A stretch of DNA of 64,000 bases from an uncultured Paraburkholderia sp. (GTDB lineage: Bacteria; Pseudomonadota; Gammaproteobacteria; Burkholderiales; Burkholderiaceae), in NCBI GenBank assembly GCA_940747215.1, contig CALNWS010000006.1, forward strand, positions 21,391 to 85,390, read 5' to 3'. The translations under genes were made by a program, and so were the position numbers. This document shows positions 9,454 to 20,140 of the stretch, piece after piece (the first letter of the stretch is position 1; every line of letters starts with the position of its first letter). Under the pieces are notes generated by a model that saw nothing but the letters and a program-made list of their open reading frames with translations, made no database searches and had not been told where the DNA came from.

Positions 9454-11056
9454 ATGAAAACCCCGTTCGTCCGCAAGACGGCGCTGGCCGCGCTCGTCCT
9501 TAGCTTTGCCTCTTCCGCGTTCGCCGTCACCGTGCCGGCCGGCGTCACGCTCGCCACGGCCCAGGAAATCACGCGACAGGTGCCCGCCGAAACCGAATCG
9601 CTCGATCCGGCGCACATCGAATCGTGGACCGGCAACACGATCGCGCTCGACCTGTTCGAAGGCCTGACGCGTATCGACGCCACGGGTACCGTGGTGCCGG
9701 GCGTCGCGCAATCGTGGACGCGCAGCGGACCGGACACGTGGGTCTTCAAGCTGCGTCACGACGCGCGCTGGAGCAACGGCCAGCCGGTCACGGCGCAGGA
9801 TTTCATCTACGCATGGCAGCATGTGCTCGACCCGAAAACCGGCTCGAAGTACACGGTGCTAGTCGAATTCGTGAAGAACGCCAAGGCGATTCTCGCGGGC
9901 AAGGCGCCGCTCACGAGCCTCGGCGTGCGCGCGCCCGATCCGTACACGCTCGAAGTCACGACCGAGGTTCCCGCCGCGTTCTTCCCGCAACTGGCCGCGA
10001 TGCCGACCATGGCGCCCGTCAATCGCGAAGTGGTGACGAAATTCGGCGGTGACTGGACGCGCGGCAACGGTCCCTATACGCTCACCGACTGGCAGCCGGG
10101 CAACCGCCCTCGTCGGCACGAAGAGCAAGACGTACTGGAACGCGAGCAAGGTGGTCATCAACAAGGTGACGTATCTGCCGATCGAAAACGACGAAACGGC
10201 CATGCGCATGTATCAGGCCAGCCAGTTCGACTACACGTATTCGATTCCGTCCGGCATCTACGCGCAGGCCAGCAAGCAGTTCGGCTCCGAGCTGAAAACC
10301 GGCCTGCAGATCGCCACGTACTACTACAGCCTGAACAACGACGATCCGCTCTTCAAGGACAAGCGCGTGCGACAGGCGCTTTCGATGGTGCTCGACCGCG
10401 ATCTGCTCACGCAGCGCCTGACCGCCGACGGCGAAGTGCCCATGTACGGCCTGATCGCGAAGGGCACGCAGGGCGCGGCCGTCTTCAAGCCGGAATGGTC
10501 GACGTGGCTGATGGCCAAGCGCGTGGACTACGCGCGCCATCTGCTGAAGCAGGCGGGCTATTCGGATGCTAAGCCGCTCACTTTCACGCTCACGTACAAC
10601 ACCAACGATCTGCACAAGAAGGTCGCGCTCTTCTCGACATCGGAATGGCGCACCAAGCTCGGCGTGAACGCCAAGCTCGAAAACGTCGAATACAAGATGC
10701 TGCTCAAGCAGCGTCACGACGGCAAGGTGCAGGCCTCGCGCGACGGCTGGTTCGTCGACTACAACGACGCGATGTCGTACTTCGACCTGATCCGCTGCAA
10801 CAGCGTGCAGAACGACCAACGCTACTGCAATCCGCAGGTCGACAAACTGGTGGACGAAGCCAACCAGCAACTGGGCGACGCCAAACGCACCGCGCTGTTC
10901 ACGCAGGCGCACGATCTGGCAATGAACGACTACCCGCTCGTGCCGCTCTTCCAGTATTCGGCCGACCGCCTAGTTAAGCCGTACGTGGGCGGCTATACGT
11001 CGACGAACTACGTCGACCAGCGCGCGACGCAGGACATGTATCTGATCAAGCACTAG
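9454..11056 (+). pseudogene. oppA: Periplasmic oligopeptide-binding protein OppA/MppA type, frameshifted
   Basis: ABC-transporter solute-binding protein (SBP family 5). A signal peptide (ALAALVLSFASSAFA) leads into TRQVPAETESLDPAHIE, ALDLFEGLTRID and the long SBP_bac_5 domain to DMYLIKH, about 534 residues. A single indel near 10105 (after DWQPGN) splits the gene into two long overlapping frames. The permease gene follows 16 bp after the stop. Confidence 0.88.
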
Positions 11057-11072
11057 GCACGGGAACACCGTC

Positions 11073-11431
11073 ATGCTGGCTTATACGCTGCGCCGCACGC
11101 TCTGGGCGATCCCGACGATTCTCGCCGTGATCACCGCGTGCTATCTGCTGCTTCACCTCACGCCGGGCGGCCGTTCGACAGCGAGAAGCATCTGTCGGCG
11201 GCCGTCATGGCGAATCTGAACGCGAAGTATCACCTCAACGAACCGTTGTGGCTGCAAATACGTCCACTATCCCGGCTCGCTGCTGCACGGCGATCTCGGG
11301 CCGTCGTTCCGCTACACCGACTGGAGCGTCAACGACCTCGTGTGGAAAGCGCTGCCGGTGAGCCTCGGCATAGGCGGCGTCTCGGTGCCGATCGCACTCG
11401 TGATCGGCGTGACGCTCGGCACGATGAGCGC
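11073..11431 (+). pseudogene. oppB: Oligopeptide ABC permease OppB, truncated
   Basis: The first ~120 residues of an OppB/DppB permease: LRRTLWAIPTILAVITACYLLLHLTPGG, NEPLWLQ, HGDLGPSFRY and LGIGGVSVPIALVIGVTLGTMSA. Frameshifts lie near 11166 and 11260. Homology ends near 11431, where antisense ATP-grasp sequence begins. OppC, OppD and OppF are absent, so the operon was cut by a deletion. Confidence 0.82.
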
Positions 11432-12580
11432 ATCGGTAAGCCGTGCAAACGCGTGGTCACGCGCCGCCTTTTCGCCGCACTACCAAGTCGGCACGCTTGG
11501 CAGCAAGAAGTCTTCGCCGAGCAGCACTTCGGCGATGCCGGGCAAGAAGCCATGTAAGGCAGGCGATTCGACGAAGCCCGAGCCCGGCACATTGGAGACG
11601 ATCACGTTCCCCGCGCGCATCACCTGCAAGAGGCCGGGCACGCCGATGGTCGAATCGGCGCACAACTCGACCGGGTCGCAGAACGCATCGTCAAGGCGGC
11701 GCAACACAACATGCACGCGCTCGAGTCCACCAAGCGTCTTCAGATAAAGCATGTCGTCGCGCACCGTGAGGTCCTTGCCTTCCACCAGCGTCACGCCGAG
11801 ATAGCGCGCGAGAAACACGTGTTCGAAATAGGTCTCGCTGAACGGCCCCGGCGTGAGCAGCGCGGTGTGCGGCAAACTCTTCGTATCCGCGCGATCGTGT
11901 CGCAACGTGGACTGCGCGGCTTGCATGAGCGTGGCGATCAGTTGTGAGTAGGTGGGCGCGAGCCGGCTCACGCGCATTTCGCGGAACGGATCGGCGAACA
12001 GCGTGGAGACGATCAGCCGGTTTTCCAGCGCATAGCCGAGGCCGGAAGGCGCTTCGGTGTGATGCGCCATCACGGTCCAGTCGCCGTCCGGCATGCGCGC
12101 GAGGTCGACTGCGACGACCTGCAGATACTGGCCGCCCGGCGGCACGTAGTCCTTCACGGAGCGCAGATAACCGGGATGCCCGAACACCAGCGCGGGCGGC
12201 AGTTGCCCGCGCTGAAGCAGGGTTTGCGGGCCGTAAATATCGGCGACGATCGCATTGAGCAGATGCGCGCGCTGCATCACGCCGCGTTTGATCTGCGCCC
12301 ACTCGTCCTCGCTGATCAGAAACGGCAGCAGATCGAGCGCCCAAGGCCTCGGCTCGCCGTTGTCCGCGTAGACGTTGTAACTGATGTCGTTGTCGCGGAT
12401 CTGCTGCGCGACCGACGCGCGATGATCTTCCAGCCGCGCAATGCCGTCTTCGCCGAGACGCTCGAAGAATTGCCGCCACGGCTCGCGCAACGCGCCGGAG
12501 GTGTCGCGCAACTCGTCCCAATGTCCCTCGGCAGGCGGCATGAGCCGCAGCAAAGACGAAGCATCCGCGCGCGCCGCCGG
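11432..12580 (-). pseudogene. Circularly permuted ATP-grasp protein (large alpha-E fusion type), truncated
   Basis: Encodes the ATP-grasp part of the ~870-residue circularly permuted type 2 ATP-grasp/alpha-E proteins: [76 protein letters not shown] and GEDFLLPSVPTW. A TAG (11482-11480) follows PTW where the family has a second Trp (PTWWCGE), a clear TGG-to-TAG change. The alpha-E part is gone and sequence joins oppB near 11431. The start is uncertain. Confidence 0.82.
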
Positions 12581-12766
12581 CTTTTCGCCTCGCAGGCGTT
12601 CACTGGAAACGTCCGATAGTCGCGCCCGCCCGGATGAGCGACATGATACTGGCATCCGCCGATTGAGCGGCCCGTCCATGTCTCGGCGAGGTCGAACGTG
12701 AGCGGCTACGCGTACAGCGTTTCGAAAGGTGCGCATGAGGAGCGGCCCGGTACCATGCCATTTACC
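12545..12766 (-). pseudogene. C-terminal remnant of DUF2126 transglutaminase-like protein
   Basis: A frame on the minus strand reads [29 protein letters not shown] and TFPVNA.EAKSRR, typical of the C-terminus of the ~1100-residue DUF2126 transglutaminase proteins encoded just upstream of the ATP-grasp/alpha-E fusion gene. Nearly all of the gene is missing. The upstream boundary with the reductase remnant (near 12770) is approximate. Confidence 0.65.
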
Positions 12767-12849
12767 AGGGCGTGCACCAAAAGCGGCGCAGCGCGGCCCA
12801 CGATCTTGCACGGACTGTTCGTTAAACCGGTGACGTCTGGCAAACGCGG

Positions 12850-13419
12850 CATGAAGCTTGCGGCGGTATGTCATTCGGGCGCGATATGCGGAACACGCTC
12901 ACTTCGTCAACGAGACCCGCATTGACGAACGCGCCGCTCACATGCGAGCCGCCTTCGACGATCAGCTTCTTCACGCCGAGTTCGCTCGCAAGCGTCTACA
13001 CCAATTTGCCGAGATCGATTTCAGTCTTGCCGCCGAACACATACGACACACCGATCGATTGCAGATACGCGAGGTAATCGTCGGCGACGGCTTCGGTGAG
13101 CACTTCCACGACGTGCGACTTGAGCGCCGTGTTGCTCTTCTAGGCGACGCGTCCTTGCGGGTCGATGGAAATGGCGTACTGGTCCGCGTGACGTTCGACG
13201 AAGTGATCGCTGCGTGGCACCGTGCCTTTCCCTAGGCCTCTCGGATAGTCCTTGCCGTGCGAGATTTCCTGCATCGTCACGCGTCCGCAGACCCAGCCGT
13301 TCGCTTCGAATTTCGCGGCGGTGTCTTCGTAGAGATCGGAGGCAAAGTCGAGATGCCAGCCGTCGGTGAGGCTGTGGCCGTCGAGCGACAACATCATGTG
13401 GGCAACAGTAAGGTTTCAT
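12850..13419 (-). pseudogene. Dihydrofolate reductase/RibD C-terminal family protein, broken
   Basis: RibD_C-type reductase: MMLSLDGHSLTDGWHLDF, GWVCGRVTMQE, YAISIDPQGRVA, KSNTALKSHVVEVL, YVFGGK and GVKKLIVEGGSHVSGAFV. Lesions: one extra base just after ATG 13419, TAG at 13142-13140 where relatives have Trp (RVAWKSNTA), TAG near 12998 (CAG expected), and loss of the C-terminus near 12890. The CTA in RGLGKG (near 13232) is another G-to-A change. Confidence 0.8.
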
Positions 13420-13512
13420 GTGCGCGGGCTCCTGTCGGGTCGTTGACACGACAGTGCAGCAAGGTCCGTTCTGCTACCGGCCTCGCGTTGACGGAGCGCG
13501 CCTTCGCGAAAC

Positions 13513-14142
13513 CTAGAACGAACCGCGATGACGCGGTGTATGACACCCGTCGACCATTGCGCGCAACGACTCCAGCCCGCGGCTGATCCATGTCTTGACG
13601 GTGCCGATCGGCGCGTTCAGCGGGCACGCGATTTCCGATTGCGACTGTCCACGAAAATACGCGAGCGCGATGGCCTGACTCTGCGCGGGCGTGAGCTTGC
13701 ACAGATAGCCGGCGAGACGCTCGGCGTCGAGTGGAACCTGATAGGCGGAGTCGGCTTCGGTATCGTTCGCCGCCACGCGCTCGTCCAGTTCTTCGACATA
13801 CACGCCCGCATACGGATTGCGCCGCAAATAGTCGAGCGCCTAGTTCCTGACGATGGGTGGACATCCATGTGGATGGCGACGCCTTGTCCGGGTCATATAA
13901 ACCGGCAAAGCGCCAGATCTTGATGAAGCCGTCCTGCACGACTTCTTCCGCGGCTTCGCTCGTGCGCGTGACGAGCACGAGCGAAGCCGAAGAGCGACGG
14001 CGCCGACGTTCGATACAACGCCTCGAACGCAGCGTCGTCATGCTTCGACACGCGCGCGAGAAGCGCGGCGAGATAAGCGCCCTTCTCGTCGAGTGCGGGC
14101 GCGCACACTTCCGCCTGCCTCCATCGAAGACTGATCTGCCAT
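13513..14142 (-). pseudogene. ECF RNA polymerase sigma factor, broken
   Basis: Sigma-70 ECF protein. Region 2 is split over frames (DDAAFEALYRTSAPSLFGFA, VLVTRTSEAAEEVVQDGFIKIWRF, STWM), followed by VRN-TAG-ALDYLRR, where the TAG (13842-13840) replaces a Trp. Region 4 is intact (AYFRGQSQSEIACPLNAPIG, TVKTWISRGLESLR). The start is ATG 14142 with GGAGG upstream. No anti-sigma gene is recognisable next to it. Confidence 0.85.
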
Positions 14143-14207
14143 TCCACATCCTCCGCGTTGACGCGCGAATCGTCGCTCGTGGCGGGTCGGTCGGAACCTG
14201 TCTGCGC

Positions 14208-15185
14208 CGTTAGTCCTGTTCAGCGGATTCGGCCTACGATTCCTGCGCGACGAGCGCGGTCTGCGAACCGGCGAACCAGCCCTCTTCGCGCGCAACGCGT
14301 TCGAGCGCAGCCTCGACCATCGCGCAGGCACGGTTGCTGACGTCGCCGAGATAGCGATGCAGCGCCGCGTCGTGCGCGGAGCGCGACGTGCATTCGTCGT
14401 TTTAGAGCTCGAACGCGGACAGTTGCATGACCAGCTCGGCGAGATGGCGCGGACACTCGCAGGCGATCGTCGACGAACGGTTCGCAATCGCTTCGAGTTC
14501 GCGGTCGTCGTCGTAGCGACGGGTGACGCGCGCCCATACGGCGTCGTCGCCCATGCGTTCCTGAATGCGCACGCGCTCGCACAGGTCGCCGAGCATCTGG
14601 CGGAACTCTGTGCGGCTATCCGGCTCGCGATACAGCCGGACGCCCGCCGCGCGCAGAATTTCTGCGGCGGAGCCGGTACCGAAACCGTAGATGACGGCAA
14701 TCGCCTTGGCGCGCGTCGATCGCATCGCGCGAAGACGGCTCGTGCTCGCGCCGTCGTGACTGCCGGTGGCTTCCGGAAGGTCGGTGAAACTCACCAGTTG
14801 CGTCACGCCATACGTGCGCAGATCGACACCCGAGCCCTTCAGACGCTGAACGAGATTGCCGCCGATCAGCGCGAGGCTGATCTACACGTGTCCGCCGAAT
14901 GCGAATTCCGAAGTGCCGGCCGTTTCGCGGCCGCTGCTCGACGCGAGAAATTGCAACTGTTCGCGGTCGTGACGGGTAATCGCGCCAATCGCGTGACCGC
15001 GACTCACCAGCAGCTTGATGAGCGTGAGCCGCCGCACGTCGTCTTCCGTGTAAAGACGTTGGCCCGATGCCGTTTTGGCCGGTCTCACCACGCCATAACG
15101 GCGCTCCCAGATGCGCAAAGTGGTAACCGGGCATCTGGGCCAGACGCGCCGCTTCACCGCTTCAAGCTTCACCGCTTCAATATTC
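14208..15185 (-). pseudogene. MerR-family regulator with C-terminal sensory domain, broken
   Basis: MerR-type helix-turn-helix (PVTTLRIWERRYGVV, ASGQRLYTEDDVRRLTLIKLLV) followed by a domain like those of B12-binding MerR regulators (VSFTDLPEA, RAKAIAVIYGFGTGSAAEIL). Lesions: a 15-bp tandem duplication at the start (15151-15180), an inserted C near 15133, TAG at 14884-14882 (Trp fits), TAA near 14403 and TAG at 14236-14234. It reads as a photo- or cobalamin-type regulator, but no B12-binding histidine motif is certain. Confidence 0.78.
15151..15180. repeat. 15-bp tandem duplication at MerR start
   Basis: GCTTCACCGCTTCAA is repeated exactly twice, directly over the MerR N-terminus. It inserts sequence between the ribosome-binding region and the conserved RLAQMP start of the protein. 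Confidence 0.85.
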
Positions 15186-15462
15186 CTGTGCTACAGGAGT
15201 TTTTTTCGCCAGACGAAGTCACCATGAAACCATCTATCGGTCATATTCGTTTCAAGGATAACCTATTCTTCGGTATTTCGATACATAATGCGCTTCACCA
15301 AACTGTGTTGAATCGCGATTTCGAATGCGTCGCCTCCAATTCTCGCGACAACAGCCGTTATATACGGCGATAACAATCGGTTGGATGCAAAACGCATCGA
15401 ACGCATTTCCGGTTCCTGATGCCGTTTTCGGAGACACGGCGCCCGCATTGAGGCAATAAAAA

Positions 15463-15500
15463 AGCCGCCTGACCACGATTCGTCTCGTGGACAGGTGGCT
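15463..15500. terminator. Long hairpin terminator
   Basis: 16-bp stem with 14 matches (AGCCGCCTGACCACGA with TCGTGGACAGGTGGCT), 6-nt loop, A-run before and TTTG after, so it could terminate from either side. It lies next to the breakpoint before MocR piece 3 and may have been the terminator of the gene formerly joined here. Confidence 0.7.
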
Positions 15501-15503
15501 TTG

Positions 15504-16425
15504 TGCGCGTCAGTCTAATCAAGACCGCTGCCGCGCGCGCCCAACCGGTGTGGGACACACTGCCTGACAGCATGCCGTTGCCGCGGCCGTCCGTGGCGTC
15601 GCCGCAGGACTTCGTCGGCGGTGCGACCGACAAATCCCTTTTTCCGTTCAACGTATGGCGTCGCTGCATCAATCACGCGCTGCGGGTGCAGTCCAGTCGC
15701 GCGGACCGGGCCTCTATCGCGACGCCGCCGGCGAGCAGGAACTGCGCCTCGCGGTGGCGCGCTACCTGGCGTTCAACCGCGCGGTGACGAGCAACTGGGA
15801 AGACTTGATCGTCACGCAGGGCGCGCAGCAGGCGCTCGATCTGATGGCGCGCATCGTGCTGCGTCCCGGCGAGATAGCGGCGAAGATCCCGGTTATCCGC
15901 CTGCACGCGCATGCTTCACGGCGGCCGGCGCACGCGTCGTGCCGGTGCCGGTTGACAGCGAAGGTTTGATCGTGAGCAAACTGCCGGAGAAGGCGCGGCT
16001 CGTTTATGTGACACCTTCGCATCAATTTCCGCTCGGCATGCCGATGAGTCTGGAGCGGCATGTCGAGCTGCTCGAGTGGGCGCAAAAGCGCGGCGCTGTC
16101 ATTATCGAAGACGATTACGACTGCGAGTATCGCTTCGAAAGCCGGCCGATGGATCCGCTGAAAAGCCTGGATCGCGCGGGACTCGTCGCGTACGTCGGCA
16201 CCTTTTCGAAGACGATTTTCCCCGAGCTGCGAGTGGGTTACGTCATGCCGCCGGCCTCGCTTTTCGGCGCGCGAAGCGTCGGTCGGGCTCTACGGGTTTG
16301 CGCCTTTCTACGATCGCGCTAAACCGCAGCCGGGCTTGATGTTCGGCTACGGCAACATCGCGGCCGAACATATCGACGCTGCGTTGACGAAACTCGTCAG
16401 CATCCTGCCGCGTCTTGCACGTTGA
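15504..16425 (+). pseudogene. MocR regulator, piece 3 (linker and aminotransferase domain)
   Basis: Fold-type I aminotransferase-like domain of a MocR regulator: PVWDTLPDSMPLPRP, GGATDKSLFPFNVWRRCINH, GPGLYRDAAGEQELRLAVAR, VTQGAQQALDLMARI, VTPSHQFPLGMPMSLERH, IEDDYDCEYRFESRP and the PLP-lysine segment GTFSKTIFPELRVGYV. Frameshifts lie near 15690, 15895 and 15925. About 100 residues are deleted near 16263, after which SVGLYGFAPFYDRAKP and the C-terminus follow. Pieces 1 and 2 of the same gene are at 6342-6500 and 26095-26287. Confidence 0.85.
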
Positions 16426-16875
16426 GGCGCTCCGTTGCCGCGCATTCTCCTCGGCGCTGAAGCTGCGGTTTTGCGGTTGGCAACGATTCACGCAGCGCGC
16501 GCATGTCCGCTTCAGCAACCGAAGCGTGCTCGAAAACGCGTACGTTAGCTGTCTTTCTGCCATCGGCAAGCTATCTGTCCGCTATCGATCCGCCGTCGCC
16601 TGATGTAGAAAGTGGCTGTATACAGGCGTTGAAACGACTTGTAACGTGCGTTACGCGTTCGTGTTGCGACGCCTCGCGCAAACTTGTAAAAGCAGTTTTA
16701 TCCGCTAAAAAAGGCTCAAAATGTGTTGCGCAGTCAGCGCCGCACAATAAACCTTCGCTCTTTATACATAAAAGAGTCGCGCAAATCGCATTAGCGCTTG
16801 TAGAATCCGGCCTTGAAGCGTGCACATACCGTGTGCGCCTCGTGCAATTCACTGACCACAACAGGTAGGAGAAAC
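16426..16875. other. Intergenic region and HU promoter
   Basis: 450 bp without a supported gene. The last ~100 bp carry the promoter of the HU-like gene; TAGAAT at about 16801 is a plausible -10 box. AT content is raised, as expected for a strong promoter. Confidence 0.45.
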
Positions 16876-17328
16876 ATGCCGACTTCCGCAAAAAAGGTGG
16901 CCAAGAAGGCTGCTGCCCCGGTATCTGCCAAGAAGGTTGCTGCAAAGAAAGCTCCTGCGAAGAAAGCCGTCGCAGCTAAGAAGGTCGCCGTGAAGGCGTC
17001 CAGTGCTCCGTCACCGATCAAGGACACCTTCACGAAGGCCTCGCTGGCTGCACACGTCGCTGAACGCGCCGCTGTAGAACCGAAAACCGCCAAGGCCGTT
17101 CTGGCCGCGCTCGAAGACACGATCCTCGGCGCAGTGCACAAGAAGGGCGCTGGCGAATTCACGCTGTCGGGTCTTCTGAAGATCGTCGTGCAAGCTGTGC
17201 CGGCGAAGAAGAAGCGCTTCGGCAAAGACCCGTTCTCGGGCGAAGAGCGTTGGTTCCCGGCCAAGCCGGCTAGCGTGCGCATCAAGGCACGTCCGCTGAA
17301 GAAGCTGAAAGACGCTGCTGCAGGCTGA
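16876..17328 (+). CDS. HU-family DNA-binding protein with Lys/Ala-rich N-terminal tail
   Basis: An intact 150-residue nucleoid protein. Residues 1-45 are a histone H1-like AAKK repeat tail (VAKKAAAPVSAKKVAAKKAP and so on). Residues 48-150 are an HU/IHF fold (FTKASLAAHVAERAAVEPKTAK, GAGEFTLSGLLKI). ATG 16876 has AGGAG 7 nt upstream. Codons such as GCT, GCC and AAG suggest high expression. It is followed by two terminators. This tailed HU type is common in Burkholderiaceae. Confidence 0.92.
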   Translation: MPTSAKKVAKKAAAPVSAKKVAAKKAPAKKAVAAKKVAVKASSAPSPIKDTFTKASLAAHVAERAAVEPKTAKAVLAALEDTILGAVHKKGAGEFTLSGLLKIVVQAVPAKKKRFGKDPFSGEERWFPAKPASVRIKARPLKKLKDAAAG

Positions 17329-17336
17329 TCGTTTTT

Positions 17337-17373
17337 CATGCATGACCCGGGTTCAGCACCCGGGTCATGCATG
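17337..17373 (+). terminator. Perfect 16-bp hairpin after HU gene
   Basis: CATGCATGACCCGGGT and its exact complement are separated by a 5-nt loop (TCAGC), starting 9 bp after the HU stop. There is no T-run, so it may mainly protect the transcript 3' end. Confidence 0.7.
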
Positions 17374-17403
17374 AGCCGATCTGTCGTGCTCGTTGTCTGA
17401 ATC

Positions 17404-17431
17404 CTCGTGAATACGAATTCACGAGTATTTT
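17404..17431 (+). terminator. Rho-independent terminator
   Basis: 9-bp stem CTCGTGAAT/ATTCACGAG with a 4-nt loop, then TATTTTTTA. It is the second hairpin downstream of the HU gene. Confidence 0.8.
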
Positions 17432-17720
17432 TTATGGACGCTTCGCTGCGCTCGTCTTCTCGCCGGTTCGTCGCAGCTTGCGAATCGCGTGACGATTGTG
17501 CTGTGACGCATTGCGGTGCTGCGGGTGCACCTTACTAGCGCATGGTCCGCCGCAGTAGGATGGCACGGTGTCGTGCCAGTCGGGATGCGCCGTTCGCGTG
17601 CATGCTCTCCGTTCCGTCCGCGAAAAGTACAATGGCATAACGCTTGCTTTAACAACGATTGTCGAACACCGAATGCGCAGCGCATTCGCCTTCTATTCGA
17701 CAACAAGAGCGGGGCGTGAC
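17432..17720. other. Intergenic region, no supported gene
   Basis: About 290 bp between the HU terminators and the Anbu operon. Short open frames occur on both strands but show no recognisable motif. Confidence 0.4.
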
Positions 17721-19099
17721 ATGCGATGCTATGACGAGATGCGTCATCACGACGATGACGTGCGGCCACACTGCACGCGCTTCGAACGTTGGCTCGTAAA
17801 GCAGGGCAACGAGGCCATCGCACGCAAACGTGCGGAAGCCGACCTATTGTTTCGCCGGGTCGGTATCACCTTCGCGGTAAACGGCGATCTGTCCGGCACC
17901 GAGCGACTGATTCCCTTCGACCTGATTCCGCGCATCATTCCGCGCAACGAGTGGCAGACGCTCGAAGCCGGTTTTGCGACAGCGCGTGCAGGTGCTCAAT
18001 CTGTTTATCCACGACGTCGATCATGATCGCAACATCGTGCGCGTGGGTATCGTCCAGAGATGCAGGGCGTGAATGTGCCGCTCGGTGTTTACGCGGAGAT
18101 CGCGGGCGTGGACGTGGTGCGTGCGGGCGACGAGGGCGAGTTCTACGTGCTCGAAGACAACCTGCGGGTGTCCTCCGGCATGTCGTACATGCTCGAGAAC
18201 CGCAAGATGATAATGCGACTTTTCCCCGAGCTTTTCGTGCAGAACCGCATTGCGCCCGTCGCGCACTATCCCGATCTGCTGCTCGATAAGCTGCGCTCCG
18301 TGGCGCCCGAAGGCGTCGACGATCCAGTCGTCGTCGTGCTTACGCCGGGCATGTACAACTCGGCGTATTTCGAGCACACGTTTCTTGCGCAGCAAATGGG
18401 CGTGGAGCTCGTGGAAGGCAAGGATCTTTTCGTCGACGACAACTACGTCTTCATGCGCACCACGCAGGGACCGAAACGCGTGGACGTGATCTACCGGCCG
18501 TGTGGACGACGACTTCCTCGATCCGCTCATTCCGCAACGATTCGGCGCTCGGCGTGCCGGGTCTGCTCACCGCGTATCGCGCAGGACGCGTCGCGCTCGC
18601 GAATGCGATGGGTACCGGTATCGCCGACGACAAATCGATCTACCCGTACGTGCCGAAAATGATCGAATTCTATCTCGGCGAGAAGCCGATCCTCAATAAC
18701 GTTAACGTGCCCACGTTCCAGTGCCGCAAGGCGGACGACCTCGCGTACACGCTCGCGCATCTGCCGGAACTCGTCGTGAAGGAGGTGCACGGCGCGGGCG
18801 GTTACGGGATGCTGGTCGGACCGGCGTCGACGAAAGCCGAAATCGAAGCGTTCCGCGAGCGGCTGATCGCGCGGCCTGCCGGCTATATCGCGCAACCCAC
18901 GCTCGCGCTTTCCGCGTGTCCGACGTTCGTCGAATCGGGCATCGCGCCGTGTCATATCGATCTGCGTCCATTCGTGCTGTCGGGTAAAGCCGTGACGATG
19001 TGCGCAGGCGGTCTGACGCAGGTCGCGCTTCAGGAAGACTCGCTCGTCGTCAATTCGTCGCAGGGTGGTGGCACCAAAGACACCTGGATGGTCGACTGA
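17721..19099 (+). pseudogene. Circularly permuted type 2 ATP-grasp protein (COG2308), broken
   Basis: First gene of an Anbu-type operon. Motifs in order: [123 protein letters not shown] and [14 protein letters not shown]. Frameshifts lie near 17975, 18000, 18500 and 18530. The family is a predicted peptide-bond-forming ligase. Length (~470 residues if repaired) matches the free-standing family. Confidence 0.87.
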
Positions 19100-19181
19100 C
19101 ATAACTGGCGCGCACCGCTTTATCTAACCGGAACCGGACAGGAGAAAGCAGGTCTCGCGTCATCAGACACGGAACGAAGTC

Positions 19182-20130
19182 ATGCTAAGCCGCACCACCG
19201 ATCACCTCTTCTGGATGGCCCGCTACATGGAGCGCGCGGAGAATACCGCCCGCATGCTCGACATCAACCTCAAGGCGCTGCTGTTGCCGCAGACGCTCGA
19301 GTAGGAAGCGCGCGCACAGCGCTCCGTGCTGTGCATTTCCGAGCCTGAATCCGCCTTCGCGCAACGTTATGACGAACCGACGCGCGAGCACGTGCTCGAT
19401 TTCATAGTGGCGGATGGGACCAATCCGTCGAGCATTCATTCGTGTCTGCAGGCCGCGCGTGAAAATGCGTGCGCGGTGCGCGGCACGTTGACGACGGAAT
19501 GGTGGGGACCATCAACGATACGTGGCTCGAATTCAACGAACGCAGTTCGGCGGGACAGGCTTCGGTCAATAATCCCGGTGCGCTCTTCGAATGGGTGAAG
19601 TTCCGCTCGCATCCTTCGCGCGGCGTGACGATCGGCACGGCCTTGCAGGACGACGCGTTCTTCTTCACGCAACTCGGCACGTATCTGGAGCGCGCCGACA
19701 ACACCGCGCGGATTCTCGACGTGCGTTTCGCCGACGTCGAGCCGAATTCGCGCGACGCCGCGCGCCAGCTCGAAGATTTTTACTACTGGACTTCGATTCT
19801 GAGCTCGGTGTCGGCGCTCGAAATCTATCGCAAGGTGTATCGCGACGTGGTGACGCCCGCGCGCGTTGTCGAGCTGATGATCCTCAATCAGCAGATGCCG
19901 CGTTCGCTGCTCGCATCGCTCGAAGGCGTGCGCGAATCTGGCGATGCTGCGCGTCCGGCTCGAACCAGTGCGAACGATATGCCGGCAAGCTGCGCGCCGA
20001 GCTGGTGTACTCCGACATCCGGCAGATTTTCGAGGCCGGCCTGCATGCGTATCTGACGCAGTTTCTTGCTCGCGTGTTCGAGCTCGGCAATCTGGTTGCG
20101 CGTACCTATCTGATGCTGCCCGTTGCCTGA
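19182..20130 (+). pseudogene. Alpha-E domain protein (COG2307), broken
   Basis: Second gene of the Anbu operon: an all-helical alpha-E (DUF403) protein. Motifs: [73 protein letters not shown]-type ELMILNQQMPRSL and FLARVFELGNLVARTYLM. TAG at 19302-19304 (LE-TAG-EARAQ) fits a lost Trp. Frameshifts lie near 19505, 19935 and 19965. ATG 19182 starts 82 bp after the previous stop. Confidence 0.85.
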
Positions 20131-20140
20131 CGGAGTTCCT

